Source: Cryptomeria japonica (Eukaryota; Streptophyta; Pinopsida; Cupressales; Cupressaceae). Taken from it: a DNA stretch of 64,000 nucleotides. The stretch is taken from the NCBI RefSeq assembly GCF_030272615.1, contig NC_081412.1, positions 684,582,583-684,646,582 of the forward strand. The letters run 5' to 3'. How positions within the stretch are numbered: position 1 is the first letter of the stretch; every line of letters starts with the position of its first letter. Positions 11,586 through 22,118 of the stretch are shown here, piece by piece. A program made the position numbers and the translations under genes. The notes beneath the pieces were generated by a model. That model saw nothing but the letters and a program-made list of their open reading frames with translations, was not told the DNA's origin and ran no database searches.

Positions 11586-12887
11586 GATTAGTTTGTAAAA
11601 GATATTCACAGAAAGAAGGAATTGATTATAATGAAACCTTTGCACCAGTAGCTAGAATTGAGGCAGTTAGACTATTTCTTGCATTTGCAGCCTACAAGAA
11701 TTACAAGGTTTATCAAATGGATGTTAAATGTGCATTTTTGAATGGAGATCTTGAGGAAGAAGTTTACATTGAACAACTTGATGGATTTTCTTTGGCAGAT
11801 AAAGATATGGTTTGCAGGTTAAGGAAAGCTTTAAATGGTTTGAAGCAAGCCCCTAGAGCTTGGTATGCTAGATTGGATAAATATCTTTTGAAGTTTGGTT
11901 ACACAAAAAGTAATGTAGACAACAACTTATATTACAAAGTTACAAATGATGCCATTTTGGTTATTGAAGTATTTGTGGATGATATCATTTTTGGAGGTGA
12001 AGAAGGTCTATGTAAGGATTTTGCTAACAAGATGCAGGAAGAATTTGAAATGTCTATGATTGGAGAAATTAAATTATTTTGTAGGTTTGTGGATTTCACA
12101 AAAAAATAAAGGGATATTCATTAGTCAAACAAAATACTTGAAGGAACTCTTGAAGAAATTTGGTATGGAAAATTCCAAACTGGAAAGAACTCCTATGACT
12201 ACAACTGATAAAATGACTTTGAAGGATGAATCTGCTCCTATTAATCCGACAAGGTACAAATCTATGATTGGAGGATTACTATATTTGCCTCAAACAAGGC
12301 TTCATATAATGAATGCAATATGTATTGTATCTAGATTTCAAGGCAATCCTAACGAAAATCATGAAACAATAGTTAAAAGGATTTTTCAGTACTTACAAGG
12401 AACAACAAATCTTGGTTTATGGTATCCTAAGGATGAAAATTTTGATTTATGTGCATACACTAATGCAAATTGGGCAGGTGATGTAGATGATAGAAAAGCA
12501 CTACCGGAGGAGCATTATTTCTTGGTAGTAGACTAATTTCTTGGATAAGCAAAAAATAGACATGTACTTCTTTATCCACTGCAGAATCAGAATATGTGGC
12601 AGCAACATTGTACTCAGGTATTATGGATCAAAAAAATGTTGAAGGATATAAAGGTAAAATGCAAAGAACCGGTAATCATCTATTGTGATAATTCAATAGC
12701 AATTGACATATCAAAGAATCTAGTATTTAACTCTAAGGCAAAGCATGTTTCTATGAAGTATAATTTTTTGAAAGAGAATGTGGAAGCAAATGAAGTAAAA
12801 CTGGTTTATGTGAATACTAAAGAGCAAATTGCAGATATCTTTACTAAAACTTTGCCTAAGGAGACATTTGAATATCTCAGAGAGTAG
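11586..12887 (+). pseudogene. Element A Copia reverse transcriptase and RNase H
   Basis: C-terminal Pol part of a Ty1/copia element (RVT_2 type), which copies element RNA into DNA in a cytoplasmic particle. It opens mid-domain (YSQKEG, then [19 protein letters not shown]). RT motifs seen: [35 protein letters not shown] and the catalytic FVDD with both aspartates. A frameshift near 12085 breaks the frame after EIKLF. RT then resumes (SQTKYLKELLKKFGMENSKL) through YTNANWAGDV. A second break near 12515 damages the RNase H core. The tail (EQIADIFTKTLPKETFEYLR) ends at 12887, the usual end of a Copia Pol. Gag to integrase is absent. Confidence 0.9.
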
Positions 12888-13261
12888 CTTGGGGTAATTT
12901 CCCCACTGGCAGAGACTTAGATGATAGAGTTTGGCATCAAACCAGTAGGAATTATCAAAAAAAAAAATTCTGGCTTTGATGAAGGAAGAGCTACTTCTCA
13001 GGGGGAGTAGTTGGCTGAGTATTATATTTCTTTAAGCTTAACTGCTTTGGCATTTGATGTCAAAGGGGGAGAGATATCTATAGAAAAACATTGTATCTTT
13101 GGTTGTATCTTTGGTTTCTTGGTTTCTGTTTCTGGTATAGAACTTGGTTTACAAAACTTGGTATTTGGAGATTGTTGGTTGTTTGGTTTATTTTAGCATT
13201 ATGTTTTTGGCACTTAGATGTTTTTCTATCTAGTGTTACCATCAATGCCAAAGGGGGAGAT
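12888..13261 (+). other. Element A 3' untranslated region with polypurine tracts
   Basis: Non-coding stretch between RNase H and the 3' LTR. Three purine-rich boxes are visible: ctcagggggagtag (12996-13009), caaagggggagagat (about 13061-13075) and ccaaagggggagatt directly before the LTR (about 13248-13261). The last is the expected plus-strand primer for reverse transcription. The upstream ones are possible secondary tracts. Confidence 0.8.
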
Positions 13262-14338
13262 TGTTGGTATTATGGATGACTTTGTCATGTGTTGCATTGG
13301 TTTTGTCATTGATGTCAACACTTGTCACACTTGTCATTCTGGAGATCTACATTGATGGTTTGCTATTTTGGTATTCTGGTCATACATTTACCGGCAAACA
13401 TGTTATGCACTCACTAATAGGTTATTTTGTTCACCGACAGTGATGATGACTTGTTATCATCTGAAGATCATTTGGATATGTCGAATACATTGATTGGAAG
13501 CTTGGATTTGGTGTTTTGGTTATTGGTCTATTCGGGTTGATATATTTTTCTTTACCGACAAATAGGTCTCCGTTATGGACCGACACACGGTTCATGTCCA
13601 GATCAGCATTGCACGCCATGGAAATTGTTTATTTATTGGTTATTGTATTGAGCCAACATGTTGTATCTTATTTGTAATTTTTTTCATTGTAATATCTTTG
13701 GTGAGCCGACCTACTCATTTGGTCCTTGGTTTTGTATAAATGTAAGATCATTTGATGATCAAATATGTACTCAAATATGGAAATGGTATGAGTGAATATT
13801 GAAGAGCAGGTCCCTGTGTGAATCAAGCAGACATCATTCAAAGGTTGAAGGAAAGGTTATGAAGAAATTCAGAGCTTAAACTGGTACTGAATCAAGCATT
13901 GTTGATGCTACTTTGTGCAGTACACTATCTTGGATTTAACCATCCATTTGTAAGTCAGTGAGACTTCCCATTTTGTGATTGAGCAGTGAGCTCTAGGTAG
14001 TTGGCCTTTCTGCATGTGCAGACCCCATTTGTATACACATACTATCTACAGTAGTATCATCTGATTGTGGGTAAGTTTTCTCACTGTGGTTTTTCCCTCA
14101 CTAGGTTTCCACATCAAAATCTTTGTGTTATGTGTTGTGAATGCTGTTTCTCTTTCTATTTCTCACATTTAATTTTACTAGTACTGTTAAATCTATTTAT
14201 CTATTTTACCAGCACTTAAGATTGGTTTACTAGCATTAAGGTTTAAATTGTTATATCTAATAATTGGACTGCAAATTTTATATAACTGGTTCACAACTGA
14301 TTCACCCCCCCTCTTAGTTGTCCTTCTAGTTCCTAACA
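13262..14338 (+). repeat. Element A 3' LTR
   Basis: Starts TGTTGGTATTATGG right after the polypurine tract and ends ttctagttcctaaca. A TATA-like tataaat lies near 13735. It matches the 5' LTR closely, with scattered substitutions, and is followed by the ACAAC target duplication. Confidence 0.9.
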
Positions 14339-14933
14339 ACAACTAGATATCATTGTAATTGTTTTATGTGTGTTGACCTAACCTTGTTGATCTTTCCAAG
14401 GTTGATGTCATGTATAAATAAATGTAATAATCTTATGTGAGCTATGGAGAGTGCATGAGTGTGAGTAGTTGTGCGAATAATGTATTGATCTTTTAGAAGC
14501 AGAGGAGAAGTTTGAAGAAGAAAATGAAATTTGTTATGTGCTTAATCATAACTGCAACTAGGAATTAAGGATGTTATTTCTCAGTTCATGCTTTCTGGAA
14601 GTAATTTGTGATTGTTTGTAAGGAAATGAGCCTTCCTTGGGTTATAGCCCTTTTTATTTTGAGCAATGAGCTCTAGGCAGTGTTCCTAAATGCAAGTGCA
14701 TTCCTCATTGTAATACTTCTAATAGAGTATATCTTTGTGGATTCACTCTCACTGTGGCTTTTCCCCTAACAAGGTTTCCACATCAAAAAAATTGGTGTTA
14801 TGTGTGTTTATGATGTGCTGTTGATTTATGCTTTCATGCTTAATTATCAGATCTGAGAATAAGTTCAAGTTGTGTAGCTTTTTGGTGGTAACTGATTCAC
14901 CCCCCTTCTCTGTGGTTTGCCCTATTTCCACTA

Positions 14934-16358
14934 ATTAGTATCAGAGAAAATTCCTATGAAGAAGCTTGACTTCTTGAGGCGATCTAGGATGGAAACCTAC
15001 AAGAAGGATAGTTCGAGATTTGATGGCACTAATTACTCTCTTTGGAAGAATCGTATGGAGTGTCACTTGAGATGCATTGGTGAATCTTACTAGACAATTA
15101 CCAAAGACTAGTATACCATTCCTCAAAATGGTCCTTGAACTCCGAATGAGATAAAGGAAGTTGAATATAATATGAGGGATAAGGAAGCATTGTTGAGTGC
15201 TCTAATTGACTCTGAGATGACAAATGTTATGGAATTGAAGACTGCTCATGAGATTTGGAAGAAGTTAGAAACTTTGTATGAAGGTGACAGTTATGTAAAG
15301 ATTTCCAAGTTGCAGAGCCTTAAGGGTAAATTGAAGATGAACAAAGATGATAATATCACTTCCTTCATGCATAAAGTGAATGAAATTGTATGTAATATTA
15401 GATGTGTTGGTGGAACGTTGGAGGAATCAGATATTGTTGCTAAAGTGCTCAGATCCTTTCCTGCTGCATACAAACGTAAAGTTGCTTCTATTGAGGAGAT
15501 CCAGACTGTGACTAATGTGACTAGGGACATGTTGATTGGTAAGCTTTAAAAAATTTAATTGAGTGAGTTTGGTCATTCTCTTCCTAATTCAAGGCCAATG
15601 TTTTTGAAAAAGGTAAGCAAAGGTATGATCCGGGAGAAAGTTCTTTAAGGAGGATATCCAAATATGAGAAGGATGTGAAGGAAATTGAAGAAGAAGAGTG
15701 AGAGGTTGAGGAGCTTGAAGCCCTTATTTTCAAAACATTACCCAAAGGAGCCAATAATTTTGAAGGATAATTGCCTCTTAAATATTTTTCTTGCAACAAG
15801 ATAGGTCATTTTTCCTCAAGGTGTCCTAAAAGAGTTCCTAAGTTCAAACCTAACAAACCTAGATTTTATAAGAGATGTTATTATGTTGTTGAAGGTGTGA
15901 TATATGTTGAATCTAATAAAGGAGGTTCAAGTGATAATGAATGGGTGTTTATTTCTATCAAGGAAGATGATCTAATGCCTACTAATTCTGCTAGTTGCAA
16001 TGTGGAAAGATATTTGGTTGCACAAGTTAAAGAGAAAGATGAAAGGGTGATTGCCAGTGGATTCTCTCACCACATGACAGGTGATAAGAATAAGTTTGTG
16101 AGTTTGGAAAAATATGAAGGTGGTGTTGTAAGGTTTGGTGATGATAAAGTTGGTATAATTCATAGTAGAGGATCCATTTCTCTTGATGGTAAGCACAATA
16201 ATGATGATGTCTTGTATGTAGAAGGTCTAAAGCATAATATTTTGACTTTTGGATAGATGCTTGACAAGGGGTATGATCTTCAATTCAATAATGACAAGTA
16301 CAAAATTTTGGGTAATTTCATAATCAAGATTGCATCAAGTACAAGGACAAAAGGTAAT
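14934..16358 (+). pseudogene. Element B gag and protease region
   Basis: After the mutated PBS a Copia Gag can be followed in broken frames. RFDGTNYSLWKNRMECHL near 15015-15070 is a Gag start. An open stretch at 15172-15546 carries AHEIWKKLETLYEGDSYVKI and VLRSFPAAYKRKV of the UBN2/Retrotran_gag_2 type. A zinc-knuckle relic follows at 15786-15830 (YFSCNKIGHFSSRC), whose first cysteine is now tyrosine. Protease follows at 16030-16256 (VIASGFSHHMTGD). The catalytic Asp of the usual DSG is replaced by Ala (ASG), so protease was lost. Several stops lie between the pieces. The coding sequence stops at 16358 where a DNA transposon is inserted and resumes at 17564. Confidence 0.85.
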
Positions 16359-17563
16359 GGGTGGGTGCTAGAAGTTGGGTCCCAATTCCATGGAAGTCTA
16401 TGAGAAAAAAAGTTTGCCGCTAGAAACGAGTATCTGTTTTTTAAGAAACAGGCACCCGTTTAGCTTCGGAGCCTCGACCCATAAAAATAAAATGGCTGCC
16501 TGTTTAGGATCGGACCACCATAGAGAAATGGGTGCATTATTTTTAGAAATGGACACCCATTTCTAAAAACATGTACCTTTTTCTAAAAACATGTACCCAT
16601 TTCTTAAAACGGGTGCACGTTTCTTAAATTACTATAAATTTCAAAACGCATGCCCATTTTTTGAATTTTAAATAATGGGCACTCGTTTCATAAAAGATGG
16701 AGCAGGAAACACACCTATGCCTTGGTTTTGGCTTCAGGTTAGGCTTGGTGGGACCAAGCCTATGCTTGGACCTCCAAAACAATGGCTAAGGCACTGGAAT
16801 ACCAGATTTCTACCTTTCCATAATTTTTTGAAGGTCTTCCTGATTGTATTTTTTGATGAAACAAAAACCCATTAGAGTTCTCACTGTCCTAATTTCAAAA
16901 ATGTAAATTTCACAGTGATATGATTACTTTTACTATTTTTGCATTATTTATTAATCAAAAGTGGCACCTAAATGTAAAATAGTGAGTTTTAGTAAAACTT
17001 TAATAAATTTTTTGTTTTTTGGTTTTTTCAAAAATAAATTATATGACATCAATCTACATACAATTCTTTTGAAGATTAAAAAAAAAAAAAAAAAAAATTT
17101 CATCAAATTATGGTGGTAGTACACCAGATGTTTTGAAAATGTACTTTATAGTCAATTAAAAATTAGTTAAAAAAAAATATATTCAATAAAAAAATAAGAA
17201 AAAATATTCTCATCAATATTTGGTGTATTAGGTATCTTTTCCTAGAAGGATTTGCAAAAATTCTTTTATTTACATCAAAATATGGTGGTCGTACACATGT
17301 GTGGTATGGTCTTGAAACAAACATTTTGAAAAAGTGGTTTTTAAATATGCCTACTAAAAATCAATTTCTACCATATGGGTATTGAAATAAATTACATATT
17401 TGAAAATTAGACTCCGAGAACTACATTTTCTATTACTAAAGTTTTTTCAGATTCAAACTTTAAGTACCTCAAATTTTGACATCAATCGACAAAAAAATTG
17501 AGAAATAGGGAAAACACTTCCACTTTTTGCCCAAAAGTGGGACTCAACTTCTTGCACCCACCC
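16359..17563. mobile_element. Non-autonomous DNA transposon with 26-bp TIRs, TSD TAAT
   Basis: The left end reads gggtgggtgctagaagttgg and continues gtccca. The right end is its reverse complement with two mismatches in 26 positions. taat flanks both ends (16355-16358, 17564-17567). The host reading frame joins cleanly across the element (TKGN, then IFHLN, as in element I's TRGNIFHLN), which proves insertion and fixes a 3-4 bp target duplication. The 1,205-bp interior has no transposase. It carries short repeats around ttctaaaaacatgtacc and acgggtgcacgtttctta (16540-16630) and long A/T runs. The superfamily is unclear: TAA/TAAT would fit a PIF/Harbinger-like or other short-TSD family. Confidence 0.85.
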
Positions 17564-19772
17564 TAATATCTTTCACTTAAACATTACTGGTAAAAGTTGT
17601 TTGATTGCTCAGACTTATGAGAGATGGTTGTGGCATAGAAGGATGTGTCATATGAATTTTGATAACATTATCAAGATAATTTCTACTCAAGCAGTGAGAG
17701 GTCTCCCTAAGTTAATGAAACCTGCTAACACTATGTGCAGGGAGTGTCAGTTAGGGAAGCAGGCTAGAGTTACCTTCTGAAGTAAACAAATTTGTTCAAA
17801 TGGATTGTTGGATCTCGTGCATACTAATTTTTGTTGTCCTTCTAGAGTTAGAAGCTTGAAGGGAGAGATATTTCATGTTGCTTATTGATGATTATTATAG
17901 GATAATGTGGGTTACTTTCTCGAGGGAGTAGTCTGAAGCTCTAGATAAGTTCAAGATATTCAAAGATATGGTTGAGATAGAGACAAGTTTTAAGATGAAG
18001 TGTTTGAGATTTGATAGAGGTGGTGAATTCAATTCTGGTGATTTCAATGCATTTTGTGAAGAGAACGGGGTAAAGAGATAGATGTCTACTCCGAGAAATC
18101 CTTGATAGAATGGAGTTGTGGAGAGGAAGAACATAACCATTAAAGAAGGTGCTAGAACCATGATATTGGAGGGAAATGTTTCACATGTCTTCTAGAGAGA
18201 ATTTGTGAGTACTATTGTTTACACTCTTAATTGAGTGCATATAAGAGGTGATATCATTAAGACTCCTTATGAATTATGGTTTGGTCATGCTCCTACTCTT
18301 AAATATTTTAGAATTTTTGGAAGTAAATATTCTATCAAGAGGGATGAAGATCTAGGGAAGTTTGATGCTAGATGTGGTGAAGGAATATTTCTTGGTTATT
18401 CTACCAAAAGCAAGGCCTACCGGTGCTATAATAAGAGATGAGAAAGATAGTTGAGAGTGAAAATGTCAAGGTTGATGATGGCAAGGAAAGACAACCCAGA
18501 TCCTTTGAATATAATTCAGATGATCAGAATGAAAACTCAAATAAAGGGAAGAAAGCTCACACTTAGAACCAAGTGCAGATCATTCTAGAAGAAGTAACTA
18601 GTGCAAATGTTGAAGAAAGAACACAAGAGTCTGAAATTCAAGAAAATACTAAGACTCCTAGGTATGTAAGGTTGCATCATTCTAAAAATCAGATCATAGG
18701 AGATAGAAATAAATGTGTTCAAACAAGAAGAAGAGTTGTTGAGGATCAAGTTGAGTATTGTTTGATTTCAAAGATTGAATCTAAGGATGTAAATGAATCA
18801 TGTAAAGATGAACATTGGGTAAAAGCAATTGAAAAATAATTGATGCATATTGAAAAGAATAATACAAGGGATCTTGTTCGCAGACCTAAGGACAAAAATG
18901 TAATTGAAACTAAATGGGTCTTTCAGAACAAATTGAATGAGCAAGGTGAAATTGTTAGAAACAAAGCAAGACTCGTTTATAATGGATATTCACAAATGGA
19001 AGGAATTGATTTTGAATAAACTTTTGCCCCTGTGGCAAGAATTGAAGTTGAAAGATTGTTTCTTGCTTATGCTACTTACAAGAATTTCAAAGTCTATCAG
19101 ATGGATGTCAAGTCAACATTCCTAAATGGTGTACATTGAGCAACCGAATGGATTTTAGTTTTCTGATCAAGGTAATATGGTTTGTTGGTTGAAGAAAGCC
19201 TTGTATGGACTCAAGCAATCCTCAAGAGCATGGTATGATAGATTAGATAAGTATTTGTTGAAGCTAGGGTTCAACAAAGGTGTTGCTTATAGTAATCTAT
19301 ACTTTAAGATTGATAATGATAACATTCTAATTGTTGAAGTTTTTGTTGATGATATTATTTCTTGTGGAAATGAGAGCCTATGTAAAAAGTTTCCTGATGA
19401 GATGAAAAATAAGTTTGAGATGTCTATGATTGGAGAGATGAAATTATTTTTGGGTTTGCAAATTACTCAGTTAGATAAAGACATTTTTGTATCTTAGTCT
19501 AAGTATATGAAAGAATTGTTGAAAAAGTTTGGTTTGGAAGATTCAAATCTAGTTCGTACTCCTATGGTGATCGAATTTAAGTTGACTAAAGATGTTGACT
19601 CTCCTAAGGAAAATCAGATTAGATACAGATCTATGATTAGTGGATTACTCTATTTGACTTGGACAAGACCTGATATCATGAACTTAGTTTGTTTTGTTGA
19701 TATATTTAAAGTTGATCCTAAGGAATCTCATGTTATAGTTGTCAAATGAATTTTTAGATATTTGAAAGGAAC
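17564..19772 (+). pseudogene. Element B integrase and reverse transcriptase relic
   Basis: Continues B after the DNA transposon. It has a pre-integrase zinc region (WLWHRRMCHMNFDNIIKI, near 17620), an integrase core with DDYYRIMWVTF near 17890 and GGEFNSGDFNAF near 18020, and the distal YELWFGHAPTLKYFRIFGSK at about 18265-18330. The linker and RT follow: NETKWVFQNKLNEQGEIV near 18900, LKKALYGLKQSSRAWYDRLD at 19183-19242, and FVDDIIS with both catalytic aspartates near 19345. Stops and small gaps are scattered; after QMDVKSTFLNG the text jumps to VYIEQP. Homology ends abruptly at about 19772 inside the RT-RNase H connection (RYLKGTV), where element E begins. RNase H and the B 3' LTR are not seen. 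Confidence 0.85.
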
Positions 19773-22118
19773 AGTTTATTAATTACCACTAATTCACCTC
19801 CCTCTCACACTATCTTCTCTTGGTCACATTTAGCATACAAGGTTTCCCTCCAAAATCGATTTCAAAACTAATCTTCTCAGCCTATGAAAGATTATGTCTT
19901 GTAGGCGATGTTAATTCTTTGTACATCCTTTCAGATAGATAACTACTCATAATAAATGCCTTCTCTTTGGAAACCATCTGCATTCAAATCATGCTTCTAA
20001 TATTGGATTACTATACTTAGTAATATTCATCCTAATAGATTTACTCAAGCCTCAAAAACTCAACAACTCTCTCTGCAACTGAATCATCATTAAATGCTAC
20101 TTCATTCTTCTCAGTCAATTGATTACTATTTTTAATAATCTTCATATGTCTAATGAGATAAAATCTCCTTCTATGTTCATCATCTCGAGCCACACACCAG
20201 TTTGTTGGTATGGTCACCATTAATGCATTCTTCATCCTTCTATCGTCCTTCTCTAAAGGGATCGTCAACTACCTCATTAAACTCAATCATCAACTATGTA
20301 AGAACTGACCTCTACATATTGGATTTCATTCTCGACCACTTGGTAGCCACATGTCTTCATTTCCACCATCCAAAACATTTGGTCAAGCTCGGTCAATCAC
20401 CACATAGATCATTTTACCTATCAACATGCAATCATGTGGCAAAAATCATCTCCTTCAATGTCCAAGTCACTTGGCCAAGCCCGGTCCACGTCCAGTCAAT
20501 GTCCATGTAGACCATCAAGCCTATCGACAAACATCCTTGGCATCAAAATTCTTCTTAATCATCATCCAGGAATTTGGTCAAACTTTTTTGGCCACCACAT
20601 GGGTTACTGAGTCTATTGACTTGCAAGCGTGGTGTCCAAATTGCTCAGCTAGCTTTGGTGAAATATCTGAGTGAATAGTTCATCTATCGAGCTACAAACA
20701 TGGCACCAAAATCTACCTTCAAAAACATGCAATCAACTTAATCAACCTGCTTGTGATTCATTTCATACATGTCACATCGTTGGGTCACACTTGGTCAATG
20801 CCCATGTGGACTACTGTGCCTATCGAGTTTATTGTTATTATCCTACATCATCATTCTTGTGTCTAACTTACTCATGTGGGGTAAGCAACTTCAAGTGACT
20901 TTAGACATTCTTGTTAGCCCGCATGCCACTTTGGAGGAGTTTTGGACTCATGCAGGATAATCTGAGACTCCTTTTCTCTTTGTTGCATGCCTTTACTCTT
21001 CTCAGCCCTTAAGTAGTGCAGGATAAGGTGATCTACAATATTCCCCTTTGATTGTTATCTCGTTCACCCAATTACTTTGATTAACTAGCAATACAAGATA
21101 GAGGCCGCCTTGTTTTGTATACATTAAGTTACCCCATGCAACCTTTTCCACTCCGACGAACATGATGCAAGAGAACTGGAGTCTTCATCATCTTTGAAGC
21201 TCGTATCTTGCACGACCAACCAAGGCATGACAACCATATCGTAGGGTAACATCTTAGTGAGATGGGGATAGTTAATAACACAATGCGATAACCTGCATAA
21301 CCATCATGTTATGCAATTCTTCTATAGTTCATTCGATAACTTGCATGTTATGTGATTCTTCTTCTACACTTTTCAACTGCGATAACCTTCGTGTTATTGA
21401 TATTATCTATCACAAGACCAACACGACTAACCTGTCATGTTATTGATAACTGCAGTCACACATCCACCATGTTATTGACATTTGCAGTTATATAACCCTC
21501 ATATTATTGACCACTCCTATCGCATAACCTATGTGTTATTTACATCTACAATTGATACTTTTTGTAACTGTATGCAACTAGTACAACAATAACCTTCGTG
21601 TTATGCACAACTACAACTTTACTTTTGCTGATTCAACAAGCTAGCTCAATGCCTCCACCACATCACTGACCTTTGTCTTCTTCATCCAAATGTTTGTCTA
21701 AATAGCATATTCCATGCTTTCCTCCTATATCTCCTTGTGTGTATAACATGGTGTGTTATTTGATGTTGCAACAACACTTATGCTCTTGATCAAACTTGTT
21801 TTCTCCATGATATCATTACTCTATGGCCTTGGTCCTTTAACTACTTTTACATCCAATAGCAGACTCCGTTGTCCTTTCAATTTTATTTGAGGCCATTAAC
21901 TCCATGAAAACTATATTCATTCAACTTGTACTTGTCTACTACCAACCTGATATCTACATGCCTCTCCATCTTTGACCAGTGGGAGTGAGGCCATCATTCT
22001 GCATATACTTTGTCAGGCTACACAATCTCTTTGTGCCACTTCATCTCAACTACTGACATCAATCAACTCAGTCATGCACACACACATGTTAAGATCAAAG
22101 ACAACCTCAATGCCAACA
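19773..22118 (-). repeat. Probable 3' LTR of element E
   Basis: On the minus strand a polypurine tract (complement at 22119-22130) is followed by TGTTGGCATTGAGG, an LTR start ending at 22118 on the plus strand. The LTR would run down to about 19773, where B's coding sequence breaks and the text becomes tattaattaccactaattca. That makes an LTR of about 2.35 kb with a degenerate TA terminus. No coding region is credible inside it. A hairpin-forming repeat cluster lies at 21284-21604. The left edge rests on the B break plus a plausible terminus, so it is less certain than the right edge. Confidence 0.6.
21284..21604. repeat. Cluster of short palindromic ATAAC...GTTAT units
   Basis: About eight imperfect units of the type gataaccttcgtgttattga occur within 320 bp, for example at about 21286, 21335, 21384, 21425, 21520 and 21589. 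Each has ATAAC and GTTAT as complementary arms around a 5-7 base centre, so each can form a small hairpin on either strand. Spacing is irregular (about 35-70 bp). It lies in the presumed LTR of element E. Confidence 0.7.

Larger units (their letters stand above)
10518..14338 (+). mobile_element. Element A: internally deleted Copia, TSD ACAAC
   Basis: Complete by its ends: two LTRs of about 1.07 kb and a perfect 5-bp target duplication acaac (10513-10517 and 14339-14343). Between the LTRs only reverse transcriptase, RNase H and a polypurine tract remain. PBS, gag, protease and integrase are missing, and the 5' LTR runs straight into the RT domain near 11585. It sits inside the 5' LTR of element B. 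LTR and pol sequence place it close to element I. It cannot encode its own particle or integrase. Confidence 0.92.
9811..14933 (+). repeat. 5' LTR of element B, split by element A
   Basis: The left part (9811-10517) starts TGTTGGGAGG and contains the tgtcattaatgtcaaca block seen near the start of related LTRs. The right part (14344-14933) contains the gtttttccc...aaggtttccacatc block and gattcaccccccttctc, ending ttccacta just before a degenerate PBS (TTAGTATCAGAGA, 14935-14947). Removing element A and one ACAAC copy joins the parts into one LTR of about 1.3 kb. The terminal CA has become TA. Confidence 0.8.
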
